Source: Vigna angularis
Lineage: Eukaryota; Streptophyta; Magnoliopsida; Fabales; Fabaceae
Length of the DNA stretch: 64,000 nucleotides
Assembly (NCBI RefSeq): GCF_016808095.1
Contig: NC_068970.1
Span: 25,030,501 to 25,094,500 of the forward strand
Reading direction: 5' to 3'
Position numbers and translations under genes: made by a program. Below are positions 49,492 through 63,222 of this stretch, piece after piece (the first letter of the stretch is position 1; every line of letters begins with the position of its first letter). The notes beneath the pieces are model-generated. The model saw only the letters and a list, made by a program, of their open reading frames with translations. It made no database searches and had not been told where the DNA came from.

Positions 49492-51027
49492 CACTAGTGC
49501 ACTAAGAGGATATTGCACCAGTTACTTTTGCTTATAGGCACCGGTTCTACAACTGAGACATATACCGGCGAGGTAAAAAGTGGTAGGTTTTATGCCTCGG
49601 TTGTGAACTGAGTTAAAAAGGATAGGATTTATGCCTCGGTTTTTAGGTAACCGAGGCATTAACGTGTTTGTTTTTTAATTTTTTCAACCTTTAGGATGTT
49701 CTTGATGTATGTTCTTATGCATAAGCAGACACCCATCTTCCACTGCCACCATCATCATTTCACCTTCCCACTTTCAGAGCTACCAACACAACAACTCAAT
49801 TCTGCATTTTCAGTGAAACAAGAAGGATTCTCCACTAGCCTCTGTTCCTGGAGCTCTCAGCTCTGCCGCCACCACCCCTTCCGCCCCCGGATATTCCTTC
49901 TTCTCCCGAAACATAAGTTTGACAAAAAGAAGAAATTGAACAGGGAACAAGCAGAAACTCCATTCAGAAACCCAAAAATTGAAATAAAAAACCTAGACGA
50001 ATCGGAACCCTAGACGAATAGGAACCCTAGACAAATAGGAACAGAGAAGAGGAAGGAAGCCTCCCTCCCGCGCCCCGCCGCAAGAAAAGGAACGACCACT
50101 GCGCCCTTGCGCCTTCGCCGCGCCTCCGTCTTTGGCTTGCGCGAGACCGCTGGTGGTGCTGCCCCAAAGTTGGGTCTCTCCGTGAGAAGATAATCTCGCC
50201 CCATTGTGCGCAGATCTAAACAGGGAAGAAGGTTCCTTTTTGGTTCAACAAAGAAGAGGATGAGGATGAACACCCCTTTTCGGATCTAAACAAGAAATAA
50301 GGGCCGAACCCTTTTCGGATCTAAACAAAGAAGAGGATGAGGATGAACTTTAAATTAGAAAATAGAAAAGAAAAAACCTATTTGTGTTGTGGAGGAAGAA
50401 GAAAGCTTGTGGAGGAGGAAGAAGAAATGGACGGTAGCAACACGAAGAAGAAGAACCGAAGAAGCAATGGACGGCAGCGACGACGGACGAAGCGAAGCGA
50501 CGACGCTGGTGGAGGCAGCCCTTGGGAGAACAGCGGCGACGCGAAGAGAAATAAGAAGCACAGCGCGAGAAGAAATGAGCAAACTCTGGAATTTGAAGCT
50601 AATAAACGATACTACCTCGGTCATGAAGAAAAAACCGATGCTTAAAATGAAGTCTATATGCTTTGGTTAGGAAAGCATCGAAGCCTAAGACTGTTTGGAC
50701 ATCGGGTCCGTGTTCACCGAGGTGGTAGCTCAGGCTTTATGCCTCAGTTCTGTATGAAACCGAGGTAGTATCACCTGCTCAGAAATTTGTCATCCAAAAA
50801 GCCTGAGCTCGTATCACCTTTTCAGAAAGTTGTCACTTTTTAGGCACCATTTCGGCTTCGGTTCTGCATGCAACCGAGGTCGTATCTGTGTTCTACACCG
50901 GTTTCACATACAACCGAGGCCTATAAGGTCCGGTTTATTACGAAACTGCCACCACCTTGTGATAGGCAGCGGTTAAGTTTAAAATGGGGTATATAGTACG
51001 AGTTTAAAAGGAAAATTTGTACTAGTG
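49492..51027. mobile_element. Non-autonomous CACTA transposon, CCTCGGTT family
   Basis: Left terminus CACTAGTGCACT at 49492, right terminus TTGTACTAGTG ending 51027, flanked by the perfect 3-bp duplication CCA (49489-49491 and 51028-51030). Subterminal CCTCGGTT / AACCGAGG motifs are dense at 49535-49665 and 50690-50930. The interior (about 49690-50650) is GC-richer and purine-rich on the plus strand with a direct duplication of ACAAAGAAGAGGATGAGGAT (near 50250 and 50323). Its open frames are not recognisable proteins and no transposase is present. 1536 bp. Confidence 0.9.
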
Positions 51028-51859
51028 CCAAACGAGAATCAAATTAAAACCAAGAAAATTAATATTTTTGGATTGTTACATTTTTTTATTAGTGATTTTA
51101 TTTAGATCACTTAAATTTGAAAACTAATACTTAATAAAATTTACTAATAATTATTAGCGGGCAACGTATATTTATGAAGTGATAACATTATATTATTCTT
51201 GTCACATTAATAAGCGAGTAATTAAATATCTGTATTCCTTATATATGAGTATCAATCATATCCATTTAATATTTGTAACATGCATCCATATTTTTTTTTG
51301 TCATGAAAGAATAATGGAAGAAAAAAAATTATACCATTAAATGCAAAAATAAAAGTATAATGAATATGAAATCAAATTTTTATTTTAAAGAAGAAAATAC
51401 GGTGAGAATGATCAAACCCGGACCATCTTATAAGTTATAACATTGGTATCCTTATCTAAAGTAAGTGATTTAAGAGTTTTTTTTCTAAGGCGTTTTAGGT
51501 CGTATTGTTCATGTTTGTCAAAGATTTCAATAAGGTATTTTTATCCATCAAATAGCTTATGAAATATGGGAAGAAAAGGATAAAAGTTTAAGAAGAGATT
51601 GAAAATGAGAATATTTATATCCTCTTCCCAAATATTCCTAAAGCAGCCAAAATATATGACAGTGAGTAAAAATTACTCATTGAATTCATTAAAAGCCGCT
51701 TCTTATAAACTTAATATCTCCTTTCCAGGTATATTATCAATTATGTGCAGGTCAAAGTATATACCACAATAAATCTGTTGAGAGTGGTAGCTCTCTTAAA
51801 ATTGCTTAAAGTATTTTTTGATGATGAATTATGTAAAATTTTCTTTTGAGTAATAAAAT
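51028..51859. other. Intergenic, no gene recognised
   Basis: AT-rich DNA between the CACTA element and the copia LTR; nothing is seen. Confidence 0.4.
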
Positions 51860-52738
51860 TGTTAGAATAAATTTAAATTATATAGAAAAGAATCTTAGAT
51901 GCACCATTCATGTATGGAAGAATCTTAGTTACATAAAAGATCAAATTTAAATAAATTTGCATTAATGGATTAAGAAGTATTCATAATTAGTTAAAGGATA
52001 TCAAAAGCATAACAAAGTTTATTGTCTATTTTAATCGATTAAGATACTAATTTAATCGATTAAAACAGAAAGTTGAACCAAATCGATTAAGGTTTTAACC
52101 TAATCGATTAAATGCATAAGGATTTCATATCTTATATATATGTGTGATCTAACTTCTTTCTAGTACAAAGTATTTTACATCCTTTTGACAAAACATGAAA
52201 CAAGATCATAGTAGTAGCACATCAAGAAGTTTTCCAAAAATATTCTTAGAGAAATCAATCAACCACGTAGAAGAATCTCAAAGATCTCCAAGGTTCTAAG
52301 AAAGGAAGAAGATTTGTAAGATATGCACATAACTGGTGCACCCTGGTTACATTTTCTTGTATAGATTTTGTTAGTCACCTTAGTTGTGTAGGCAAGGTGT
52401 GAGAGAGTGTGTGTTTGAGCCTCTCTTTGTTGTAATTGTGTATATTGGAGTGTGTGAGGATACAATTGAGTGATTTCTTTGTATTCTTGACTCTTGAAAT
52501 ATAATGAAATCCCTCCAACTCAAGTTATTGGAAGAGGACTGAATGTAGACTCAGTTTAAGAGTTGAACTAGTATAAAAATTGGCATGTGATCTTGTTTTA
52601 GTTTATGCATTCTATCTTATTGTTCATAATACTTTGTGAATTTATTCCAAGAACTAAGATTTTCAAAGAATCTGAAAAAGCTGATTTGAATCCAATTCAC
52701 CTCTATTGGATTGAGATATAGGTGCTCTATTTCTAATA
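51860..52738 (+). repeat. 5' LTR of the copia element
   Basis: Begins TGTTAGAA and ends TTCTAATA, inverted apart from one change (expected TTCTAACA), and is followed 2 bases later by the primer site. It contains four AATCGATTA motifs in 52030-52115. Confidence 0.75.
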
Positions 52739-54716
52739 ATTGGCACCAAAGCTGGTTAATCGAAGCAATAATCTATTAAAAAGATCTTAGATGGCCAATA
52801 TATTTCAAACCTTTGGTGAAGGGGCCTCCATAAACAGACCAACTCGGTTTGCTGGAGAGAATTATCCATTTTAAAAAATTAGAATGAAAATTTTCTTGGA
52901 ATCAGTGGACAAAGGTGTGTGGATGTTGTTGTTAATAGTCCCTTTGAACCTACAAATATTGAAAATGGAAAAACTAAGCCTAAGGAGTTTTCAGAATGAA
53001 CTCCTGATGAAAATAAAAGGGCACACTATGATGTAAGTGTTAAAAACATAATTTTTGCACTAACCCTTAATGAGTTCTATAGAGTTTTTGTTTGTGAATC
53101 AGCTAAAGAAATGTGGGATGTTCTTGAAGTTACACATGAGGGAACTGATGAAGTCAAAAAGACTAGGAAAAATTCATGGATTCAAGAGTATGAAATGTTC
53201 ATAATGAAAAATGGAGAAAGCATTTATGATGTACAAAAAAGATTCACGCACATAGTTAACCACCGTCTTGCTCTTGGAAAGATCTTTAACAAGGAGGAGT
53301 TGAACATCAAGATATTAAAGAGCTTGAATAGAACATGGTAGCTTAAAGTCACTACCATGAACATGACCATATTGTTTGGAAAACTGAGGGAACATGAACT
53401 GGAACTTGGAAGGCTTAAAGAAGAAGAAGAAAGGGAGAAAAAACACATAATTGCCCTGAAATCTGCTGCCAAAACTGCAACAAAATCCATCTCAAGAAGA
53501 GATGACTCTGGAGATGAACAAGTGGCTGAAAACTCTTATAGTGAAGCCCTGAATTTAATGGTAAAGAAATTCTCAAAATTTTTGAAAGATCCTATAGAAA
53601 GGAGGATAAATTCGTTGCTCGTACATGCTTTGAGTGTGGAAAAGTTGGACATATAAAGCCAGAATGTTCTGTACTCAAGATGAAGTAGAAACTAGAGGAA
53701 AAGAATGAAGACAACAGGAACAAAAAAAAGAAGAAAGCATACATAGCCTGGGAGGACAATGCTTGAAGCACTTCTTGTGATTCTTGTGAAAGCATGGAAG
53801 AAGAGACAAATTTTTGTTTGATGGTTGGATCTACATCATCTGAATGCAGTTTAAGTAGCTTTGGAACTATAATTATTAGGAATAAATACTAGAATATCTA
53901 GAGAAGGCACCCAAGAACAATATGCATGAAAACAAAGGGTGGGTTCAAGAATGCAAAAACTGCTTAAGTTAAATGGAAAGAGTGAAATTTCTTATGAAAA
54001 CTCTATCAAAATTCATTCTAGGTAGCTCTAACTTGGATGCTCTTCTTGGCTAATAAAGAAGTGTATTAAACAAACAAAGAATTCGATATATTGGTGAAAA
54101 CAGAAAAATGAAAGCTAGAAAATTTGTTGATATTAGTAAATCATCATCAATTGCATGTTTCCATTGTAGTCATTTAGGCCATGCATCAAATTCTTGCTAT
54201 TATAGAAATGTTGGTGTTTCTAAAAGAAAATACAAATGGATTCCTAAAGAACCATTGAAACCTCCTAACATGAAAGGACCCAAATTTAACTGTGTACTTG
54301 CCACCAACCTCTAATCTGTGATGCAGGATAATAAAAAGGAAAATGAGTCCATTTGGTATCTTAATGGCGGCTACTCGAGACACATGACCAAAGATGCTAG
54401 AAAATTCAACTTCATATCTCATAAAACTAGTGGACATGTCAACTATGGAGACAACAATAAGGATAAAATATTTGGCATTGGTAAAATACAAACTCCTTTC
54501 TCTTTTACAATTGAAAACATTTTACTAGTTCAAGACCTTAAAGATAACTTCTTAAGCATAAGTCAACTATGTGATAAGGATTTAAAAGTCACTTTCGAAA
54601 CAAATCATTACTTAATTGATTGTGCATCATCTAATGAATTAGTATTAGTTAGTAAAAGACATTACAACCTATACATGGTTGATTTTGAGAATACTACACT
54701 AATGCAGTATATATAG
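51860..54716 (+). mobile_element. Truncated Ty1/copia retrotransposon (Sirevirus-like)
   Basis: One LTR (51860-52738), a degenerate Met-type primer site (TGGCACCAAAGC at 52741), and a broken gag-protease region. Gag starts near 52792 with MANIFQTFGEGASINRPTRF, then a stop where Trp is expected (NYPF*KIRMKI). It continues with SAKEMWDVLEVTHEGTDEVK, RFTHIVNHRLALGK, a zinc knuckle CFECGKVGHIKPEC (about 53628-53669), AYIAWED, and a second knuckle CFHCSHLGHASNSC (about 54156-54197). The protease-like region SIWYLNGGYSRHMTKDARKF has NGG in place of the catalytic DSG. It ends at 54716 with no integrase, RT or RNase H and no second LTR. Frameshifts and stops make it dead. The long spacer with two knuckles resembles Sirevirus-type elements (inference). 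Confidence 0.85.
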
Positions 54717-56740
54717 AGAGGTAAAAACTTACAACCACATCACACCATAATTTGTTGTTTGGTCAACAAATTTTATCTTATAAATTAAATTTATAGGATT
54801 TAGAGGTTTAAAATTTATTTTGTTGTTTAGTAAATTTATTATTTCATCCATTAATATATAGTTTTGCATTTGAAATTTACATACCTAAACGTAAAAGAGG
54901 TGGGCTGAAAGTCACGTTGATTTACGTATCGGAATTTACCATTCATTTTGTCAGACTAAGTTAATCTTAAAATTTATTTATTAACCATTCAAAATTGAAA
55001 GAAACTTTTTCTTCTAAAATTAAAAAAATAATTTTATTTATATTATATTTTTGAAGCGATATAAATAAAACATTGATTTTCATTTTTCTTTTTATTTCTT
55101 CTGGACTACCAACCAATTCAAAAACTGTATATCCTTTAACTCTTTTTCTATTTGCTTTCCTATAATTAAATTTCTCTCTTAAACTATGCATATCTTGGTT
55201 TCTTTATGAAGAGAAAAGTCTATGACTTTTTTTTTTCTTTTGTGTTTAATTGAAGTCTTGAAACATCTCATACAACTTGTGTTGTTTATTAATATTATAT
55301 TTTCTGTGTTAGCTAGATAGGTTTTGTCGTACATGTAAAAGCTGAAGCATTTGTTATCTCTTGTCAATTTCCATCATAATATAAAATGTTAATACAATAG
55401 TCAAGCCGCAACCAATGTTTCTATTTCCTCATCAAAAACGCATATTTCCACCCACCAATTATTAATATAAGAAAACTCTATGATTCTTGAACCAATTCCA
55501 TCCATTGGCTAAAACTAATCATACTCATCAATTATAATCATATAATATGAAACATATGAAAAGGGAACAAAATTATGCAATTGGCTGTCCCTAATCATAG
55601 TATTATGGATTTGTTTTTAAAGAAACAAATTTTTCATAAACAAACGACATGGAAAAACAGGATTATTTTATTTCTCTCTATTAGGCAAACTTTTTTATAA
55701 TGTTGTATAGAAATATTTAAATCTAGAATATCATATAAACTACCACAATCTAGTATTGTTAAGTTTATTGTTATAGGTTAACTTTGTGAGTTAATTATCT
55801 ATGTAGTTCATTGATTGTTGTCAGGGAATTCATATTTAATTAACTTATAACCCTGATCTTGGTGAAAATAAAAAATGTTAAAAATCATACAATAAAGAAT
55901 AATTTCTTTTTAGATAAAGTGTGCTCGTAAAGAAGATTATAAATAAAATAAAATTTAACGTGGTTTGACTTTTCGAGTTTTATATTCACCAATATTTAAA
56001 AATATTTTATCATCTAATTAATATGTTTCTTATAATTTTTATAAAGATAAAATTGTAAACGTTGTCTTGTGACAACCAAAATAAAAGTGTAAATTCTATG
56101 ATAAAAGATAACTCTACCTAAATTAATTTATGAAGTTCATGAATACACTCAAATTAATTTCTCATTATTATAATACTTTTTTCTTTTTTATATTATTTAA
56201 TGTAAAATTTTGATAAATAATAGTATAAAGGCAGTAAAAAATAGATTATCATGTGAAAAACTAGGAAGGAAGAATATATATATATATATATATAATAATA
56301 ATTTTATGTTTTGTAGATTTGATAGAGATCCACTAGAGATAAATTATTAAGCGATTTTGCCAAGAAAATTATTGTATGAAGGGCGAAATGGTTTTGAAGA
56401 GGATAAATGACTATAAGTGTTTTAGTGCTTATGAAAATATGATGGCATAAAGTTTCAGCAAGATCCTCTTTTTCTTAGTGCAATAAATATAAGATTAAGA
56501 CAAGACAGTTTGCAGTTACTTGTTAAGTAGTTGGACGTTGCTTCCTGAATATCAGTTAAAACATAACACATGAGATTTTTCTTAAGGTTTATTGTTAACG
56601 ATACATCGATACGACAAACCATATGCTAGGCACATGTCAATCTCGAATTAAATCAAGTATGTTTAATAAGAAATTTCTTTTGGCTAATTACAAATATCAG
56701 TTCTCCTATCATTAATAAGGTCTTAACCAACCTACTTATC
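54717..56740. other. Intergenic, AT-rich, no gene recognised
   Basis: Nothing supportable beyond short open frames; a short TA run lies near 56277-56293. Confidence 0.4.

Positions 56741-56783
<43 letters not shown>
56741..56783. repeat. TAA trinucleotide microsatellite
   Basis: (ATA)n run of about 43 bp. Confidence 0.95.
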
Positions 56784-56785
<2 letters not shown>

Positions 56786-57599
56786 CTAGAAAAGTAAACA
56801 TTTTATAAATTTATTTTTGTTTTTTTTATTGATAGGAACCATTTTGAAGTGATAATTTTAGTTTTTAATTAATTGTAAAATTAATTTTGTATTACAGATA
56901 TTTGATTTTAATTATACAATTATTTTCAAAATTTTATACTTATCTATCATTCTTATACCTTATCTTAATTATTTCGAAATTTTAATTAAAATAGTATAAT
57001 GGAAGTAAAAATTTCACAAACAACATATTGTGTCAAATATTTATAAAGATCATACTGCCTTTTCTTTTTCAAGTCGAAAATAATTTTCTTTTATATATTT
57101 TTAACTTTTATACTTAAATAAAATTGTTAAATATATTTTTAGTCAATTTATTATAACTCAAAACTGAATTGGGTTTTGTTTGAAACTTTGATTGTATTTG
57201 GTCTCTATATATACTTTGGAAAACAGCATAAGTAATTAATTTTCAATAATTGATTTTTATAAAATCTTACGTAAAAGGCTGATAAAACACAATGTAAATA
57301 ATAAAAGATAAAAGTAAAAACTTATCCTAATGGAATTCATTGTCCTTTTCACTTTTTTTTTCTATTTTTATGTTATTTTTACATTTCATAAAATAATAAG
57401 CCTCTAGTATTGATTCTACTATAATTTCTTATTAGATTTTGATGTTAGATGAATAAATTTGTTTATTCTTAGATTCTTGTGATTTATTTTTATTATTTCT
57501 TTTGTTTCTTAATCTAGTAAAAATAATGATTTTTATACTGTAGCAAGTTAGTATGATGTTAATTTTACATAACATATCAATCATGAGTTCAATGGTTCG

Positions 57600-57900
57600 T
57601 AAATTTTAATTGAGAATTTATTTTGATTAAAGTTAGAAACTTTCATGTGATTGAATGAATTTTTCCAATAATTGAGAATGTACTTTGATTATAAATAAAA
57701 ACTTTAACAAGAATTAATTAATAATGTACTTTGATTAAAGGTGAAAACTTTAATAAAAATTAATCAAGAATGTACTTTGGTTAATTAGCATTTTACTTTA
57801 TATAAGAGATAAAAAAAAATAGACATGATTAGGCGTAATAATATTTAGTTGAAAATGTACTTTGGTTAAATTTTACTATGATTAATCCACAAAGTTCTTG
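57600..57900. repeat. Diverged repeat of TTAATTGAGAATGTACTTTGATTA type
   Basis: GAATGTACTTTGATTA or near variants recur near 57677, 57725 and 57767, with weaker copies near 57610 and 57845, each followed by AAACTTTAAYAA-like sequence; spacing is 45-60 bp. Old tandem repeat or LTR remnant. Confidence 0.5.
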
Positions 57901-59179
57901 CTTTGAATTGAGGATGAACTTTGCTTAGTCGTGAGAACGTTAATAAATTAATTAACAATTTACATTGATTAATTTTTGAAAATCTAAGACAACAATTAAT
58001 TGATCTACAATTCCTAACATAACCAGTTAAAAATCCTATTTTTAAAAATGAGTGGAATCAACCTATTCTCATTATTTTTATTTTTATCTTTTCAATTCTA
58101 TTTCTTTCTGCCATTATTATTTTGTCCTTTAATCTTTTATTTATTGTTTGGTATTATCTATATTTTGTTTGACTAACCCTTTTCTATAGTTATAAGAATT
58201 AATTTGTTAGGAATTAATTTTGTGTTTGTTGAGAGACGACTAAAGGTTGACTTTACCTTTCTATTTTGTTGGCTATTATCTCATCTATACTGAATTTGTT
58301 ATAGCTTAACAGTATTAATTTGATTGCATCAACAACAATGTTATCAAATTTGGCGCCTATATAAATTTTTTTTATATTGAATAATAATTTTTAAAAATTA
58401 TTATTATATATGTATATATTAATTATTCATAAATCAATAATTTAAATTATATTGAGATTTTTTTTATGAGATCCTAAAAATTTTAATAATTAGAAAAATA
58501 TATGTGGTTAAATATTTTAAATAAAAGATAAAATGGTGTGTTAGTTATAATTTAAGGGAAATTGTAAAAGATTTTATAACAACTAAGATTTGGTGAATAT
58601 AGTATTTTCCTTAGATATATTGAACTTATAAATATAGAGAAGGATAAGATTTGGAGGGAGAATTTTAATAGAAAAAATGATAAGGAAGAAGTAAAGAGTA
58701 AGAGGAATGAGGAACTTATATTCTTGTTTTCTTATTTTTGACTTAATTGTTGTATATGTGTATGATTTTGGGTTAACTTGTGGTTATTTTTTGTTTGATT
58801 ATTATCATTTGAAGTTTAAAAGTGTTTTAATTAAAATATGTTGAGATTTTTGAAAAAGTGATAAATGATTTGAGATTTAGGGTTTTGAAGGGTTTTTTTT
58901 TTTGAAAAGGATGATATTTTGATTAAAGAATACTTTTTCATTATATGTTGAGATTTGGAGAAATTGATAATTGATTTGGGATTAGGGTTTCAAAGGTTAT
59001 TTAAAAAAAAGATGATATTTTGATGAAAAATATTTTTTTTTATGATTTTATGAGTTTTATGGCATAGCGGTATATCAGTATTTTGGGTTGAAAGAAAAAC
59101 TAATTCTTTTTCTTGTTGACTTTGTTTGTTGCTATCTTAATTGTGTGTATATATATGATTATTAGTGTTAAGTTATGAT

Positions 59180-59410
59180 TGTTTGTGGATGGTTATTGGA
59201 GTGTCGAAGTCAGAAGACTGATCTCTCTAGGAAGAGCACTCTATGAATTATTTTTGGGTGTGCTTGTTTGTGGATAGTCTTTAAAGTGTCCTAGCTAGAT
59301 GATTGATGTCTCTTAATAGAAAACTTTATTGACTGATGTTTGATATTTGGTTATTAAGTATTGAAGTAAGATGATTGATGTCTTTGGAATGAGAACTCTA
59401 TGATTCAAGG
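59180..59410. repeat. Diverged tandem repeat of about 90-100 bp
   Basis: GATGATTGATGTCTCT / GAAGACTGATCTCTCT / GATGATTGATGTCTTT, each followed by GAAGAGCACTCTATGA-like sequence and preceded by TGGATRGTYWTT...AGTGTC, occurs three times. Resembles LTR or leader DNA of legume gypsy elements; the assignment is weak. Confidence 0.4.
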
Positions 59411-62400
59411 TTTGGTTATGTTTTAAAAATTATTGGTTGATTATTTTCAATTATCTAAATTTTTGAACCACTATTTAAATGTTTTGAGATTTTAAACACT
59501 TTTGAAGTTTATTTTCAAAATTAAGGTTTTTATGTGGTCAATGTCAAGTTGGAACAAACTTTTAGTCTAATATTTTTTTCCTTTCAATATAGATTATGGT
59601 TGTAAAACAATTGACTTTTTATTATTATTGCGATTTTCAATAAAACAAGAATAAACTATATTTTAATTATCATTAATTATAGATTTTAGGAAGCAAATAT
59701 TTAAGATAAGACTTTTTTCATTACTATTTAAAAGTAAACATTTTTTTCTATGAAAATTTTCAAACAAAAATAATTTGATGGGAAATTTGTCATTAGACCA
59801 AAAACTATAATTAATAGTTAAGATGCAATTATTTTTATTTAAGAGTGTAGTAGTTCAAGGTTGTAATTCGATTGTGATTTGACCTACTTGACCTGCATCA
59901 CAATTTACTTGATGTTACTTGCAATGAAAATTACAAAAAGAAATTACTTCAAAATTTATAAATGTTAACTTTGTAGATTAACTTTTCTAATTTACATATT
60001 TTTAATTATTGCCTAAAATATATATTTCTACAAATAACTATTTCTTTAAATGATTATTTTTGTAAATTATTATATTTTATATAATTATTTTGCTATAATA
60101 ATTGTATCAAGTACACAAGGACTCCCTACAAATAGGAGATTCAACACCTTTGGATCATATTGTACTAAGTCTCCTAGTAGGACACGATCGATGACTATTG
60201 TTGACCTTACCTTAATCTGGTGTACCACACTATAGCCTCAGGTCATGTCTACAATGTCTCTCGATTGATTCCTAGGACTACCATAGGAACTTTGAGATAT
60301 CATTAAATCCATGTGACATAGTTCACAACACTAAATTCAAGTTGTACCTCCTTGGATACCACATATCTCATCAACAAATCATAATAGATTATGAATAACA
60401 ATTCCTGACTCTACTCGATCTCACACGTACAAACATTAAATCATGAGAATCAACTTCTTGATCTAGTATAAATTATTTCAAAATACAAGTATATGATCAC
60501 ATATTAATATTTCAAGCTTATCTTGATAGAGGTTAAAAAAATTCCAATAATTCTAGTTGATTTTTGCTTGAGTCATAAAGTCATTTGAAAGACAATTCGT
60601 CTATATTGACTCTCTTTACTGGGTTGTGAAAAAAAAAAAGCTCTCAGCTTGAGTGAAAATTACACCACCTTAAGTGAAATCAACATTCTAACTTTTGTTT
60701 GAGTAAAAAAACACTTCTTGATCAAAAATTTCATATCGCCTTACTTTTGTTTAAGCAAAAATGGACCTGAGGCAAACCCTCTCTTGAAGGAAGCTTCCGT
60801 TTTCACTCCAAAACCAAAATTTTCACTTATCATATCATTGATGAACAAACAACAATAACTTAAACATCCAAACACAATACAAAAAGTAAAGTTTCAAAAT
60901 AAACATATCCCAATATAACCACTTCCACATTTACATATCACACACATCCTAGTTATCATTAATTAATGTTAACTTCTGTAACCTGGATTCTATAGGTACC
61001 TTTTCTCAAACAGGAATGCTCTGACTTAAACCTTAACTTTTCTTTATCTCAAAATCCTATGTAGAATCCATTAGGAAATATTCTTAAAAAATATAAACCC
61101 TTTGCATAGAAAATCTTAAAGATAAATAAAGTAGACTTACCTGTTTGCAAATCTGATCGAGAAGAATCCCTCCTTCCTTTGTCAGTTTCCTGACAAAATT
61201 TCATCTATATTTATAAACATCTTTAACATATAGAATGTAAAAGTCGTAATCGTCTCTAAATTTTTAACACATCAAACGTTGTTATTATAAAAAAAGTAAA
61301 ATATCCATATACATTACAAATTTATCTTAATTTTTTGTATAAACTTGGGGTAATGTATTGATAAAACAAATAAGGAATAAAAATGGAATCATAATACACC
61401 GAAATTTGTGTCATACTTTTGGATAAATTTTGGGACATGCATACTTATAAAAATAAAGAATATTAAAATTAACCATAATCTATTTTGAGACAATTATAGT
61501 TACGAAAATGATATAAAATGTCATCTAGTTCGTTGGAAATCTATTTCAAAATTTCCATACAAATATTGAATTACCCAATTTAAACGAAATATTTTTAATT
61601 TAATGAGTTGTTTTAAGTTTAAAATGGATATGTAATCCCGTAAACATCTTTTTTTTTTTCCTGAAAAAAGAGAGGAAAAAATTGCATCTCAGCCTATGGT
61701 AGGAAGAATATTGAAACCTATTATAAAATATGAAAATTAAATGATATTTCATACAGAACACTTCGTCTGAAAACAGAAGTTTTCTTTTTTCTTCTTTTTA
61801 TGAAAAACAACAGTTTTCTAGTTCTATATATGTAACTTAACTTTTAGCCACGCTATCAATCTAAGCCTTATCAGCAAATGTTTGGATTATCCATACTATA
61901 GAGCTCTCAACTCAGATAGCAACAAAGATAAGAAAAACCATATTATATATATATACTCCTCTGCACCTTATATATATATATATATATATATACATAGTTA
62001 TTATCAATTTAATATTCAATATCAACTGATGTAGATCCATAAAATCATATTCTCATAACTATTATTTAAATATATCTTATATTAAAATTATCCATCAACA
62101 TCATCTAAATATCTGTTTCTATTATTGTTGCAGATTTTACTTACGAGAACTGTAGATAACGATTATATCGCCACATCTGTTGCCATTGGTTGGGGCCCTT
62201 TATCATTAAGTAAACATGGTATTCGTTTAAGAGATCGAGGACTCCATAGAAATAGAAGTGAAGAATATCAATATTGCATAGGACATTCACTACGTGCCAA
62301 TTGAAACTATCAACAGGTGAAACATGTGAGATGAAGCTCCTAATCAGGAAAAAAATATTTTGATGATGGCTTCTCTTATTATAAAAGGAATATAAGTTTT

Positions 62401-62545
62401 TAACGTATGATATATTTAATTATTTCTTTTTTCTTTTAGATGTATTAGTGTGTTAGAGAGAAAAACTAAAAAGAGAAAAATAGGTATTTTTAAAGGTTTT
62501 TTTACTAGTAATTTATTCAAAACAAACAATAAAAAAAATCTAACC
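59411..62545. other. Intergenic, no gene recognised
   Basis: The part at 60100-61200 is less AT-rich and reads like old LTR-retrotransposon DNA, but no coding domain or LTR border could be identified. A TA run lies at 61969-61992. Confidence 0.3.
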
Positions 62546-63029
62546 GAGCACTAGTGCAATAACATGAAATGACACCGGTTATTATTGTTTATAGGCATCG
62601 GTTTTACGACCGAGGCATATACGAACGAGGTAAAAAGATGCAGGTTTTATGCCTCGGTTATGAACCGAGGCGTAAAGGGATAGGATTACGTCTCGAGTCA
62701 CTGTAACCGATGTCATAAGATTTTGGTTTTTTTTTTATTAATCCCCTGCTATACTCTCCCACCGTTTCGAAGAATCCACGAAAGAGTCCCAATCACTGAA
62801 AAATTGAACAACAAAAATGTCTCTGGATCAAGAACAAAACCAAGAACAAGATTGACAGTGGAGGATTTTATTTGAAAATGGTGTTTCCAATGTCTCTGGA
62901 TCCAAAAAGAATACCAAGAACAAGATCCAAAAGCCCAGGACAACGCGACATGGCGGCAACAGAGACGACAGCAGGGAGGCAGCAGCGGTGACGTTGTGGA
63001 CGCAGCGGGGAGGCAGTGGAGAGGCAGCG

Positions 63030-63120
63030 GCGGTGATCTGGAGCGGTGGATCTGGAGCGGCGGATCTGGAGCGGCGGATCTGGAGCGGCGGATCTGGAGC
63101 GGCGGATCTGGAGTGGTGGA
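63030..63120. repeat. 15-bp minisatellite GGATCTGGAGCGGCG
   Basis: About six copies, nearly exact, inside the CACTA element. Confidence 0.9.
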
Positions 63121-63159
63121 TGAAGATGAAGATACAAAGGAGGCGCGAGCACTGGCACG

Positions 63160-63222
63160 ACGACGGGAGGAGGCGCGACGGGAGGAGGCGCGACGGGAGG
63201 AGGCGCGACGGGAGGAGGTGCG
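63160..63222. repeat. 15-bp minisatellite CGCGACGGGAGGAGG
   Basis: About four copies, nearly exact. As a multiple of three it keeps frames open on both strands, which explains the overlapping open frames of 100-190 codons there. Confidence 0.9.
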
